This document shows, piece by piece, positions 11,096 through 21,673 of a stretch of 64,000 nt of DNA. The stretch comes from Ceratopteris richardii. Its lineage: Eukaryota > Streptophyta > Polypodiopsida > Polypodiales > Pteridaceae. The stretch's first letter is position 1; each line of letters starts with the position of its first letter. Made by a program: the position numbers and the translations under genes. Below the pieces are notes generated by a model. It was not told the DNA's origin and did no database searches. It worked only from the letters and a program-made list of their open reading frames with translations. Where the stretch lies: contig MU260073.1 in assembly GCA_020310875.1 (NCBI GenBank), positions 466,501 through 530,500 on the forward strand. The letters run 5' to 3'.

Positions 11096-11265
11096 TTTTT
11101 TTAGTGCATTTTCACCATTTTCATACCATTTTTCATGCATTATTGTATGAGAAGGAGTTAGGAGGTGCAAGGGAGAGCAAGCGCTGTGTTTTTTCATGAT
11201 TTTTTGCACCTACGGAGCTCGCCATTGCTGGGCGCTACAAAATATGAGTTTCCCGCCAAAAAACA

Positions 11266-12120
11266 CGATTTTGTGAAGAAAATCGCGATTCTATGAAAAA
11301 TTCAAATTTTTTTGAAAAATCATGATTTTCTATTTCCCGCCTAAAAACCCTCTGAAGGAAACACGATTCTCAGGTCATTCTCAGAATCGCGATTCTGCGG
11401 TTGTGCTCAAAATCGCGATTCTCACAAATCACGATTTTCAGCCAAAAAACACGACTCTGAGAAAACACGATTCTGTGGTTGTGCTCAAAATCGCGATTTT
11501 CTAAACTTTTGGAAACCACGATTCTCTGAGAAAGAATCGCGATTCTCTAGAACACGATTCTCTAAAACATGATTCTCTAAAACACGATTCTCTGTTGGCA
11601 ATCACGATTTTCATGTCAAAAACACGATTCTGTGAAAACACGATTCTCTATTGGCAATCGCGATTTTCAAAAACATGATCCTCTGCTCAAAATCGCGATT
11701 CTCAAAAACACGATTCTCTACTCAAAATTGTGATTATCATAAATCACGATTCTCTGCTCAAAATCGTGATTCTCACAAATCACGATTTTCAGCCAAAGAC
11801 ATGATTTTGTGAAAACACGATTCTCAAAGTTTAAAATCGTGATTCTCTGATTTCACACAATCGTGATTCTTTGATTTCACACAATCGCGATTCTCTTGGT
11901 TTCACAGGATCGCGATTCTCTAATTTCACAGCATCGCGATTCTCTGATTTCATAGCATCGCGATTCTCTGATTTCATAGCATCGCGATTCTCTGATTTAC
12001 AAAATCGCGATTCTCTTGAAGTTCACAAAATCGCAATTCTCTTGAAGTTCAGAAAATTGCGATTCTCTTGAAGTTCAGAAAATCACGATTCTCTTGAAGT
12101 TCACAAAATTGTGATTTTTT
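11266..12120 (+). repeat. Degenerate tandem array, about 40 cgatt-core units, often AATCGCGATT
   Basis: I count about 40 units with a [g/c/t][a/c]cgatt[c/t]t core, all in the same orientation, in about 855 bp (mean spacing near 21 bp). Many contain the perfect palindrome aatcgcgatt; others have the cacgatt variant. The first two thirds are irregular. Near 11,880-12,000 there is a regular 24-bp unit (atcgcgattctctgatttca plus tagc), and near 12,000-12,110 a 26-bp unit with cttgaagttcac. The array lies in the untranslated leader before gag. Its function is unknown. Confidence 0.9.
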
Positions 12121-12387
12121 CCAAAAGGTCCTTTTTGCCTGTTTTGATCCCCAGGAGCCTGATTTGACATAACTTTTTCATCCAAAGTCCATTTTTTGAG
12201 CTCTATAGCTCGTTGGAAAGCTCGTTTCGAATCCTACACGGTCTCAACTGTTTTTATAAGAATACCGCATTGATTTTTAGATAGGATAATTTGAAGTTGA
12301 CCCTCAAGTGAGACTAGGAACCCAAGGGAACTCCAAAGGATTTTTGAACCATACCAAGGGGAAATTTTGGACTCTTAACCAAAGCTT
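12121..12387 (+). other. Leader between tandem array and gag
   Basis: There is no reading frame before the gag ATG at 12,388. It contains ordinary unique sequence; I see no further repeat or structured element. Confidence 0.5.
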
Positions 12388-13982
12388 ATGAACCTGAGAT
12401 CTGGTAGACACCTAGGCAAGGATAGACAAAGCATTAGATCTTCTCAGTCTAGTGTCAACCATACAGCTAAGTCTTGGGCACAACAACTAAGTGGTTGTCC
12501 TTACGTACTAAACACAGACACAAGTGACTCAGAAATGTCTTTTAGCATGGGGAAACCTGTAGGTAGCTCAGGAACTGCCCATCTACAAACACCAGAAGCT
12601 CCCTATAAGACACAACTGGAATATATTCGGACCAACCAATTAGGTGCTCGCATCTATGAGGATGGCCTGAGGCGATCAGTGGTCCAACTCAAAAATCCAG
12701 ATCAACCCTTTGGACTTGAACACACAGTGGTCAAGTTCGAAGAGGGTTCATACATTGATAAGGAAGGAACCATGTATGTGGTCACCAACCTACCAGATAG
12801 GACTAATGAGTTTGGAAATATCATTCCTGAGAATGAGATAGGAGACCTAGAACAAGGAAATGTAGGACAAGGACCCCATACTCCTAGAGGTAAGTCAGTT
12901 TTGACCAGAGTGATCACTCCAAACTGGATTCCTCAAGACAACAAAAGCATAGAACTATTCTTGAATAGAGAAACAGAGGAAGCCTTTTGGAGATTCAAGC
13001 CAGATCAGCCTAGCCAATTGGGCATAGTCATCATCTACGAGTTCAAGGATCCAGAGATACCAGGCAAAGTTGTCTACTTGGACAACACATCAGAGAAGAT
13101 GTTCTTGGTAACAGAACATGATATACATGCATATACTTGGAAGAGTGAATTGATTTTCCCTCCACCAAGATCCAATGTTTCCCATGGCCTCCAAGGAGTG
13201 GGTTGATCTCAAGCTCATGAAGCCCAGAGAGAAAGAACTAGAGAGCGACCTGAGGTAAGTTTTGCACATCGTGTGGGCAGAAATAGAGCAGGATTTGAAA
13301 ATGAAAGACCTGAAAGAGAGAGACATCAAGCACATAGGCAACAAAGAGATGAACATGATTTTCCATTGCCTAGACCCCGAGAGCACACAAGAACCCTTAG
13401 ACCCACTCAAGTGATCAAGGCAATGAAGAATTATTTTGACGGGTCAGGAGATCCTTATGATCATGTGGCCGAGTTAAAACAAGTTTTAAGAGCTTAACAG
13501 GTTGAGGATTTGTTCACCCGTACGAGGCATTTGGTTTGACTCTTAAGGGCACTGCCTTGGCTTGGTTTCAACCACTGAGTAGTCAAAACTATCGCGATAT
13601 AGGTCAACTGCTAGATGAATTCATTGTAGAATTTTCCAAGAGTGGTATGAGGCATAACACATCATCTTTGATCCACAGTTTCAAGCAGACACCCCAAGAA
13701 ACAGTGCGACTAGCAGGAAGAAGGTTTAGACAGTACTTAGAAAGATGCCCTGCTCCAGAGTTACCCACACTAGCCAAACAAGTGGCTTTGTTCTTAGATG
13801 GCTTACTGAGCACAAAGTTAAGATCATATGTGCACTTGAAAGAGCCTAGATCCATAGAAGAGTGTGTGCGGACATGCATTGACATAGAAGATAACTTGGG
13901 TGAGAAGTTAGGATTGTCCAAACTCTATAAGGATTCTGATAGTTCTACTAGTCCTACTTCAAAAATCTCCAGAAATAGATGA
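12388..13982 (+). pseudogene. gag: Gypsy gag: N-terminal region and capsid
   Basis: Capsid gene of the 13.2-kb element. The start at 12,388 gives MNLRSGRHL, an N-terminus of the form usual for plant gypsy gag. An N-terminal region of about 270 residues ends at a TGA (13,204-13,206), but the same frame stays open to 13,497. The Retrotrans_gag capsid block follows: KAMKNYFDGSGDPYDHVAEL, then after a frameshift near 13,520 LTLKGTALAWFQPLSSQNY, LLDEFIVEFSKSG and RRFRQYLERCPAPELP. A second frameshift near 13,970 joins it to the nucleocapsid frame at 14,047. The order and motifs are secure; the gene is inactive as it stands. Confidence 0.9.
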
Positions 13983-14046
13983 GATAGCTGAGCAAGTTGC
14001 CAAGAAGCTGGGAGTCCAAAATAGACAAACACAAAGAGTCACCTCA

Positions 14047-16476
14047 TTGAACCAGTGTTATACCTACGGGGGGGACCACATGGCTAACGTATGCCCAATG
14101 CAAAACCAAAATATTAGAGAAAGGAATGCTCCATATTGCACTATTGAGAGAAAATACACGAACCACACAGCTCAAGATTGTCCCTACAATACGCAGGCTA
14201 TTAGACAAACTTATCAGCAACCTTACCAGCAAGGTAGGTATCAGAACCATTACCAACAACCATACTATAGACCACCACAGCAATATCAGGCACCATATAG
14301 GCCACAACCAGTCCTAGGAAACCAACCACCAGCTCCTGCCAATGTAATTCCAGTTAAGTATGCAGTGGCAGAAGAAAACCTTAATAGAGCATTGGTGCCA
14401 CTGACCCCACTGATCTCAGAGAATGACTCTCATGCTCATAGTTCAGACTACTCCCATGAAGGTAGTCCACATGCTTATTACACAGAGTCGCATGAGCATA
14501 GTGAGATTTACTCGTATCAATATGCGGCACCACCTATGGAGCAAAATTGGGAGCCAGAATACTCCAATGTTATGTACACAAATCCTAACCCTAGGCCCCA
14601 ATTGAGAAAAATGAGACCACAAGCCCCTAGGGGATCTTGTTTCAGATGTCAAGGTGACCATTTCATTCGTGACTGTCCCCACCTACCATCTCCGAGTCAA
14701 GGTCAGGTTATCACAATACAAGCTTTTTGTCCTGAATGTGGAAAAGACCATCTTCCCAGAGATTGTCCAAGAAACCCCTCTAGTGCACCCAAGATTACAC
14801 CCATTAATGTGGTAGGCTTAGTGGCGGATTCAAGTTCAAGTAGCAGTAATGTGGCTCCTGTACAAGCAGTCACTAGAGCACAAGCCTTAAAACAGGATAA
14901 ACCAACAGAGCAATTGGAGTCGAGTGAATCGGGAGAACCTAGTAAGAGGAAAACAAGAACATGGAAGGATACTAGAGAGAAGGACAATCGCAAGTGGAAT
15001 AAAAAGTTATCAGAACGAGAAGAAAGCCTGAAAGAAGCAAAAACAGAAGCAAAAACAAAGACAGAAGACATTGCATCGCAAAGTCCCTCGCATGCCGAAA
15101 CTCCATCCACTCCACCTCATCCCATCCCACCACCCATTGTAAATAGACCACAACTAGGGTCTCTTCTTGCAGATCCAACCCCAGAAGGCTTGGATATGAT
15201 GTTCAAGGCCTACCAGGCTCGTCTTCAAGAAGGGCCAACAGTTGCAAACCTAGACAAGAGTTACCCTAGAGCAGATTTAGAGGTTGAACGGATGAAAATG
15301 TGCATGAAAATGGTGGAACAAGCTCAAGCTATACTCGAGACTAGTCAAAAGTTTAATCAGAAAAACTCTGTCAAACCAGATTTGCATTTCCAGGGCTTAC
15401 TAGAAAGACTAGAGCAGTTGGTAAACGAACCACAAGATTCTTTACCTCCACAGGCTCAAACAATTATTGAAAGAGGAAGCTCACCCCCAATGGGAGCTTA
15501 TGTTCCTAATTCCACGGATGCCGGGATACCTCCTTCAATTCAACAGTACTCTCAAGAGTTCTTGCGGGAAATACAAGAAGAGAAATGGGCCAAGGAGAAG
15601 GGTAATTCCCCTCCTATTCGTGAGATTGATGACCTTCATGATCAATTCCCCCAAGACATTCCATCTATTTACGGAGATCAAGTCAAGCAGCAAGAAGATG
15701 GAAGGTTAGATTTCGAATCTAATACCTTAGAAGAACTGCCTCAATTTCCAGGCCCATGGGAATCTGAATCTCTCCAGATTAGAGCTCCCACAATTCTGGT
15801 CCGACATGAAGACTCAGTGGTTCCAAGGAACACTGATGTCGTGAAGAACACTAAGGTTCAATGTCATCTCACTGTAGAAGAGTTGTTAAAAGCAAAACCC
15901 AAGCTATGGAATCATGTGAAGGATCAGGTTCCAGAACTTGATTCCAATATGCCAAAAGGAGGCTCTAAGCAGAAAGTACCAGAGATACCTCTAGCCAAAA
16001 TAGGGGACATGTGTGAGGGTGAAGAAGGTAATACTTATCTTCTAATCACCTATCAAGGTTACACAACCAAAGCAATCATAGATTCAGGTGTTGGTGTTGC
16101 TATTGCGACCACCTCCTTGTGGAAGCAATGGGGCAAACCCACATTAAGACCAACTAGAATGAAGCTTCAAATGGCCGACGGTCATTTTGAAAGACCTCTA
16201 GGATTGCTAGAAGGGATAACTCTAACCACTTGTGGTGTAGAGTTTGAGCACACATTTGCTATATGTGACTTTGAGAAAAACAATGTTTATGAGATGATCC
16301 TAGGAAGACCCTTCCTACGACAATTGCAAGTAGTACAGGATTGGGGAACCAACTCCTTAACACTTAGGGGTCACCACCAAGGTCAATTTGAAGGACTACA
16401 CCTTCAGAGATGTACCACCCCTATAGTGGGATCCTATCCACAAAGCGAAAGAAGATTCCATCTCTGTGCATTCTGA
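14047..16476 (+). pseudogene. gag-pro: Gypsy nucleocapsid, linker and protease (809 codons open)
   Basis: This is the longest open frame in the gypsy element. Three zinc knuckles bind genomic RNA: at 14,056-14,094 (second Cys is Tyr), 14,638-14,676 and 14,728-14,766. All have the spacing C-X2-C-X3-H-X4-C rather than the usual X4 between second Cys and His. A glutamine/tyrosine/proline-rich stretch follows the first knuckle. A charged Lys/Glu-rich segment lies near 14,930-15,080. The retroviral-type aspartic protease occupies about 16,020-16,370: IIDSGVGVAIAT with the active-site Asp at 16,081-16,083, then PLGLLEGI and MILGRPFLRQL near 16,295. This protease would cut the polyprotein. The upstream capsid is in another frame because of a frameshift. 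Confidence 0.9.
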
Positions 16477-17146
16477 AAGTTCACCTGATCCATCATGGCT
16501 GCATGAGGATACTCATTTATGGATGTGTAAGGTCGCAGAGGAAGAGGAAAAATGCTTGAAGGAGAGAGAAGAAGGAACTTCTCAAGAAGATAGACCAATT
16601 AAAGATCCAGCCTATACACCAGTGATCTTTCCAGATGAGGAATTTGAGCCTCATGGCTGGCCATAAATCTTAGCCACCATGGGCATTGCTGTCAATGAAG
16701 AACAATGGACACCTCATTGTGATGAGGAGGGTTATGATATCTCAGTGTTCATGTGTCAGCCCTTGCTAGAAGAATGTGACCCTAGTGATGTCATAGAAGA
16801 AGAAGAGAATGACGATGATATAGAGTCCATTGTGATGGATAGTTGCTTTAACTCAAAGCAGCACTATCTAGAAGATATAGGAGTGTTCACCCAGAAAGAA
16901 GAAGAACCTCTCACAAGTATTAAAACGGTAAATTCAAAGGATGGAAGTGAGAGCAGTCAAAAGAAAAAGAAAAGAAAAGCAGTGAGACAAGAAGAGGAGG
17001 AATCATTGTTTGAAGTACCAGAAAACTTCAAGAAATATGAAGTTGATGACCGCAAAATTTTGGTACGAATGCCTAAGCGAGAGGCCATCATAGGGGAATC
17101 ATATGATAATAAAGAAAAGACAAAGAAAAATTGTAGTGACCATTGA
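16466..17146 (+). pseudogene. pol: Gypsy protease-RT linker, acidic
   Basis: A frame of about 225 codons with one stop (16,664-16,666) joins protease and RT. It is rich in Glu and Asp (for example VIEEEENDDDIESIVM), then has a Lys-rich patch (KKKKRKA near 16,963). It ends EVPENFKKYEVDDRKILVRM. A frameshift near 17,125 moves into the RT frame. It matches no domain known to me. Its position argues for a linker of the polyprotein rather than a separate gene. Confidence 0.7.
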
Positions 17147-18470
17147 AGAGGAGAGATGCACATACATAGGAGATGACCTAAGTGCAAGAGAAGAAATGGA
17201 GCTCGTAGCTCTATTAAGGGAATATAGGGATGTGTTTGCATGGCACTATAGAGACTTGAAAGGGGTAGATCCAAGAATTTGCTCTCATACTATCCCCATG
17301 ACTGCTGATGTCAAGCCCACCAAACAGAAACCCTACACATATAATGATATATATGCAGCCAAAATAAAAGAAGAAATTGATAGGCTGATTAAAGCCGGAT
17401 TCATCTATGAGATTGAGCATACTGAATGGGTGTCCCCCATTGTAGTGATGCCCAAGAAGAACGGGAAGTTGCGAGTGTGTATTAACCTTAAAAAAGTTAA
17501 TGCTGCTACGATTAGAGATAGTTATCCACTTCCAATCACGGAACACCTTTTGGAGCGTGTTGCAGGCAAGGAAGTTTATAGCTTCCTTGATGGATTTTCA
17601 GGTTACAATCAAGTAGCCATTGCCCCAGAAGATCAACACAAAATGGCTTTTGCCATAGAGTGGGGAATCTTTGCATTTCGTGTGATGCCATTTGGGCTCA
17701 CCAATGCACCTGCAACGTTCCAAAGGCTCATGTGTCATGTCTTCAAAGAGTTCTTGCGGAAGAGCTTAGAAGTGTATGTGGATGATTTATGTGCTCATTC
17801 CCAAGAAAGAAGATTTCACATCCCTGAGCTCAGACAAATCTTCAACAAGTGTAGAGAATATCGAGTGTGTCTGAACCCAGAAAAGTGTGTGTTCATGGTG
17901 CGTCAAGGTAAAATCTTAGGTCATATTGTTTCTAAGAATGGAATCTCAACAGATGAAGATAAGGTATGAACCATAGCAGAGCTGCCAAGGCCAAGGAATG
18001 TTAAAGAGGTACAAGCCTTTATGGGCCATTGTGGATATTACCGTAGGTTTATCCACATGTATGCGATCATAGCTAGGCCTCTTTATGCATTGTTGTCTAA
18101 TTTTGAGTGGAACGAGGAATGCGAGAATTCTTTCAATGAACTGAAGAAACGTTTGTGCACAACACCAATACTGACCACTCCTGATTGGAATAAGCCATTC
18201 CATGTCCATGTGGATGCATCCAATCATGCCATAGGATGTGTACTAGCACAACCCACAGGTGAAGGAAACTTAGATCTGCCCATAGCATATGCTAGTAGAC
18301 AGCTCACCACAACTGAACAAAACTATACCACAACTGAGCAAGAAGGCTTAGGCATGGTATATGCTATGAAGAAGTTTAGACACTATTTATTGGCCAACAA
18401 GTTCAAGTTTTTCACGGATCATCAAGCTTTGCTATATTGGTCAATAAACCTTGCAATACTGGACGCTTAG
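17103..18470 (+). pseudogene. pol: Gypsy reverse transcriptase and RNase H
   Basis: RT motifs in order: VFAWHYRDLKGVDP, KQKPYTYN, WVSPIVVMPKKNGKLRVCIN, DSYPLPITEHLLE, YSFLDGFSGYNQV, FRVMPFGLTNAPATFQRLM and the catalytic YVDD at 17,775-17,786. A TGA at 17,967-17,969 interrupts the frame, which then continues in phase with the thumb region and RNase H: PFHVHVDASNHAIGCVLAQP (first catalytic Asp), LPIAYASRQLT, TTEQEGLGMVYAM and FFTDHQALLYW. A frameshift near 18,440 leads to the tether QADHLSRI. Family: Ty3/gypsy, non-chromoviral by motif style. Its job is cDNA synthesis in the cytoplasmic particle. Confidence 0.93.
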
Positions 18471-19075
18471 TAAGATGGTTCCTCTTACTAATGGAATATG
18501 ACTTTGAAGTGGTTGTTAGGAAAGGTAGAACCCACCTTCAGGCAGATCACCTTTCTCGCATCACTTCAAGAGAGTCACCGCAAGGAGTGTCTGATGAATT
18601 ACCCGATGCGTATCTGTTCAATTTAGAAGTTGTTCCTAAATGGGCAAATAAGTTGGTACCAGTCCTCACCTTCGGACCTGCAAATAAGAATGTGAAAACA
18701 TCACAAGAAGAAGTTGTAAAATCACAAAAATATCACATATTGGTAGGAAGCATGTACAAACAAGATACGGAGGGTGTACTCGCTTGTTGTGTCGAGGACG
18801 ATGAACATAGTAGTTGGTTGCAACAAGCTCATGAAGGATTGCTAGGAAATCATTATTCTAAACAGTGCACATTACAAAATCTGAAACGTTTAGGAGTGTA
18901 TTGGCCTAGCATGGACAGAGAAATACATGAGTGGATTAAGAATTGCCCAATGTGTCGAGAGAGACCACCGGTGGAGCATGCCACCCTTTATCAAGTGTCA
19001 TTAATTCCTGATTGGAGTGCTCCATTGGTAGAGTTTATGAGGTCGGGAAGATTACCCAGAGGCTAGTCTAGCAAG
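18437..19075 (+). pseudogene. Extra HX6HX30CX2C zinc module upstream of the integrase
   Basis: After the RNase H tether (MEYDFEVVVRKGRTHLQADH) this frame carries a linker (DAYLFNLEVVPKWANKLVPV), then AHEGLLGNHY and NCPMCRERP. The zinc ligands are His 18,830, His 18,851, Cys 18,944 and Cys 18,953: HX6HX30CX2C, the same spacing as the standard integrase zinc module 376 bp downstream. Intervening residues also align (YWPSMDREIHEWIKNC against WWPTLHMDAHTYVKKC). It ends DWSAPLVEFMRSGRLP and then shifts frame. The simplest view is a duplicated integrase N-terminal domain; a one-copy domain is the family norm. Confidence 0.8.
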
Positions 19076-19085
19076 AAGTCGAAGC

Positions 19086-20280
19086 ATGGAGCAAGAGGCT
19101 CAAGGCTATGCCTTAGTAGGAGACAACCTATACCGAAGAGGCAAAGATGGTTACTTAAGACTGTGCGTTCATGAATCAAACTATTTAACGGTCTTAGAGA
19201 CTGCACACAGGGGTGTTGCAAGTGGACATTTTGGTCTTGACCGAGTGATCAAGACCATTCTATTCTCAGGACTTTGGTGGCCCACTCTTCATATGGATGC
19301 ACATACCTATGTGAAGAAATGTGGCACATGCCAACGTGCACAATATCCAGTTAGAAAAGACGAGATGCCTTTGACGCCAATGATGGGAGGGCGTGCATTT
19401 TCGAAGTGGGGCATAGACTTCATAGGTCCTATTAACCCCCCAGCTAGAAACTCCCATGCATAATACATTATTGTAGCCACATACTACCTTACCAAATGGG
19501 TAGAAGTCAAAGCCACAACAAAGAATGATGCTCAGACAACGGCAAAGTTCTTATTTGAGAACGTGTTCACGAGATATGGGTTACCGATAAAACTAGTAAG
19601 CGATAGAGGTACGCACTTCGTGAATGAAGTCATTGAAAATCTTCTCCAAGAATTTTTGGTGATACATGAGAAGTTTTCCCCCTATCATCCACAAGCTAAC
19701 GGACAAACTGAGAGCACAAACAAGATCCTATGTAATGTCTTGACCAAGCTTGTAAACAACAAATGCTCTAATTGGGATAAATAGCTTCATCATGTTGTTT
19801 GGGCTTATCGAGTTGCCTATAAAACGGTATTGAATGCCACCCCATTTCAGATGGTCTTTGGATAGAATGTTGTGCTACCACTAGATTTCCTAATCCCAGC
19901 ATTAAAAGTAGCACAAGAGCATGAGTGGAATGGACATGAATTGTCCTCTAGGATCTTTGATCTAGAACACCTAGGTGAGACAAGGCTACGAGCGGTGGCA
20001 GGCATCTATGCTGCAAAGAAAAGACAAAAGGCATACTTTCATGCACATATCAAGGATAAGGGACTGAAAGAGGGAGATCTAGTGTTGGTTTACACACTAA
20101 AACAACATGCCCGTAAGTTGGAAAAACGAGGATATGGACCCATGATTATTAACAGAATTTCCACTAGCGGTGCAGTCCAATTGGCTACTTTAGAAGGTGA
20201 TATCTTGCCCAACTATATTAGTGGATGTAGAGTCAAGTTATACCAAGAACCTCTTACAGAGGATATGCTTATGAGACTTA
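19086..20280 (+). pseudogene. pol: Gypsy integrase
   Basis: Inserts the cDNA into host DNA. The N-terminal zinc module has ligands His 19,206, His 19,227, Cys 19,320 and Cys 19,329. The catalytic core has D in KWGIDFIGP (about 19,410), D in LVSDRGTHF (about 19,597) and E in NGQTESTNK (about 19,700). The C-terminal part contains LKEGDLVLVYTLKQHARK and RGYGPMIINRIS, a GPF/Y-like module; no chromodomain follows. In-frame stops are at 19,461, 19,782 and 19,863, but the frame is constant from 19,086 through to about 20,600, so the integrase is fused in phase to the protease-like domain that follows. Confidence 0.92.
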
Positions 20281-20811
20281 ACACTGCTAAGAAGCGAAAA
20301 GAAGAGGAGTTAAGGGTGAGAGAAGAAGCACAAGCAGAAGCTAGAGAGCGTATTAGGCGAAATAAGTTAAGGAGACTAGGCCTAGATGTCAACTCAAAAG
20401 CCCCAAAATATCACATGGATATGTGCCAAAAATCGGGCATAACTACTTCTCAGGTCATTGACCGACGTCCCTTTGTGACCATAGAGATCGGACAAGGAAA
20501 GGGTGCCAGGACTGTGGAAGCATTGAGTGACTCAGGTGCAGCAAGTAGTGCAGTTAGACTGTCCTACTGCCAAGACTTGCAGTTGAACATCTCCCATAGA
20601 AGCTTATCTCATAGGTTTGGGAGGTGTGGAAACCCCTTGTTTGGGCAAGGTGGAACTTCCCATCTACCTTCAAGATGTTCCAATGAAAATCAAAGTGCTA
20701 GTGTGTCAAGATGAGAACCTTACAGAACCACTTGTCTTAGGACAAGATTGGATTTATGACAATGCAGTCAACTTGAACCTAAGAAGTCAACTTCTTCAAG
20801 TTTGGGTCTAG
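20281..20811 (+). pseudogene. Second aspartic-protease-like domain after the integrase
   Basis: Directly after the integrase C-terminus the same frame runs through a charged helix (KKRKEEELRVREEAQAEARE), then RRPFVTIEIGQGKGARTVEA and LSDSGAASSAVRL, the form of a retropepsin active-site strand with D-S-G at 20,529-20,537. After one frameshift (between about 20,590 and 20,617) it reads GKVELPIYLQDVPMKIKVLV and PLVLGQDWI (20,731-20,754), matching the [IL]LG.DWL motif that closes retropepsin folds. The domain differs from the normal protease at 16,081 (LGRPFL type), so it is not a simple recent copy. Known gypsy elements carry one protease, before RT. Function here is unknown. Confidence 0.72.
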
Positions 20812-20839
20812 GGACAATGCTTTACATTAGAACTAGAAA

Positions 20840-21673
20840 ATGGCATGCTCACAAATCCAGATGTCACATCTTGTAGTTCTCCTAGGACTAATCTTAGCAA
20901 AAGAGATGTTGTATGCGTCAAAAGCTTTATGTCAACAGGAGAACTCAATCATGGAAGAACAGGCTCAAAGCCAAGCAAACTCCTCCTCTGGTGCAAGGAC
21001 TAATGCCGCCACTACAACTCAACCAACAAGGTAAGCACAACAGAACAGGACAATTGCTATATCAAATAGACAATGGGATTTCCAAAGGAAAGTAGTGTCG
21101 GGCATGAAGCAGATCTGGGTACGAAAAGGAGAGAAACCACCAGCCTTAACCCCACAATTCCCCTCTAGGGACTCCCACCAGACCAGAAGACGAATGAAGA
21201 AGCTAGGACAAACTCAACCACAAGATATTCGACAAGTTTGGGTGCCTAAGAAATTAGCTGCAGCTCAACATTGACAATTGCAAATATGGATACCCAAGAA
21301 GCTCTTACATACACAACAATCTATGCTCTCCCACATGAGAAAAGTCGCAACAAAGAAGCCAAGGCGGAGCAAGGGTCAAAACCAAACACCAAGACTAAAA
21401 CCAGATCAACTTGCCTCTTCAACAAGGGTTAGAAGACCAGACACAATGGTATGGGTTTGGAAGCCAAAAGTACAAGTAGGCTCCACCGAACCAAAGCGCC
21501 AACCACACTGGATACCACAGTTCAGAAAGCATCCAAAGAGGAAGGCGCCTGAAGTAATCTCTATAGTGCCAAATGCTGTTCTAAAATGGATCCCTATAAG
21601 GAGGAAGGATCAGTTGTCATCTCGAGATCCAATGGATACCTCCAACAAAGATGACATCAACATCTGCAAGTGA
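20840..21673 (+). pseudogene. 3'-terminal basic reading frame with W-[VI]-P-K repeats
   Basis: One frame is open from 20,840 to 21,673 apart from stops at 21,032 and about 21,272. Its first codons give MACSQIQMSHLVVLLGLILA, a hydrophobic start resembling a signal peptide. The remainder is rich in Lys, Arg, Gln and Pro and repeats a tryptophan motif: QIWVRK (Trp codon 21,116), QVWVPKK (21,239), QIWIPKK (21,287), VWVWKPK (21,452/21,458), HWIPQ (21,509) and KWIPIR (21,587). I do not recognise the family. The position matches that of env-like genes in some plant gypsy elements, but no transmembrane anchor is visible. The frame used by the protease-like domain is also open to about 21,003, so the true reading of 20,812-21,003 is uncertain. 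Confidence 0.5.

Noticed and set aside
11000..11209. Glu/Asp-rich open frame on the minus strand
   Set aside because: It is the reverse complement of the TTC/ATC leader tract; simple-sequence composition explains it.
11871..12071. Open frame with an eight-residue period
   Set aside because: It is a translation of the 24-bp tandem repeat in the untranslated leader; there is no start context and no conservation between units beyond the DNA repeat.
11266..12120. CRISPR-like array
   Set aside because: The repeats are short, degenerate and without unique spacers of constant length, and lie inside a plant retrotransposon leader.
13090..13410. Antisense frames over gag (for example 106 codons)
   Set aside because: Shadows of the sense gag frame, with no independent features.
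16466..17146. Acidic frame as a separate accessory or env-like gene
   Set aside because: It lies between protease and RT, where the pol polyprotein must run, and joins the RT frame through one frameshift.
20840..21673. Firm call of an env gene
   Set aside because: Position and hydrophobic start fit, but no transmembrane anchor, Cys pattern or cleavage site is visible, and the first 160 bases are also open in the frame of the preceding domain.
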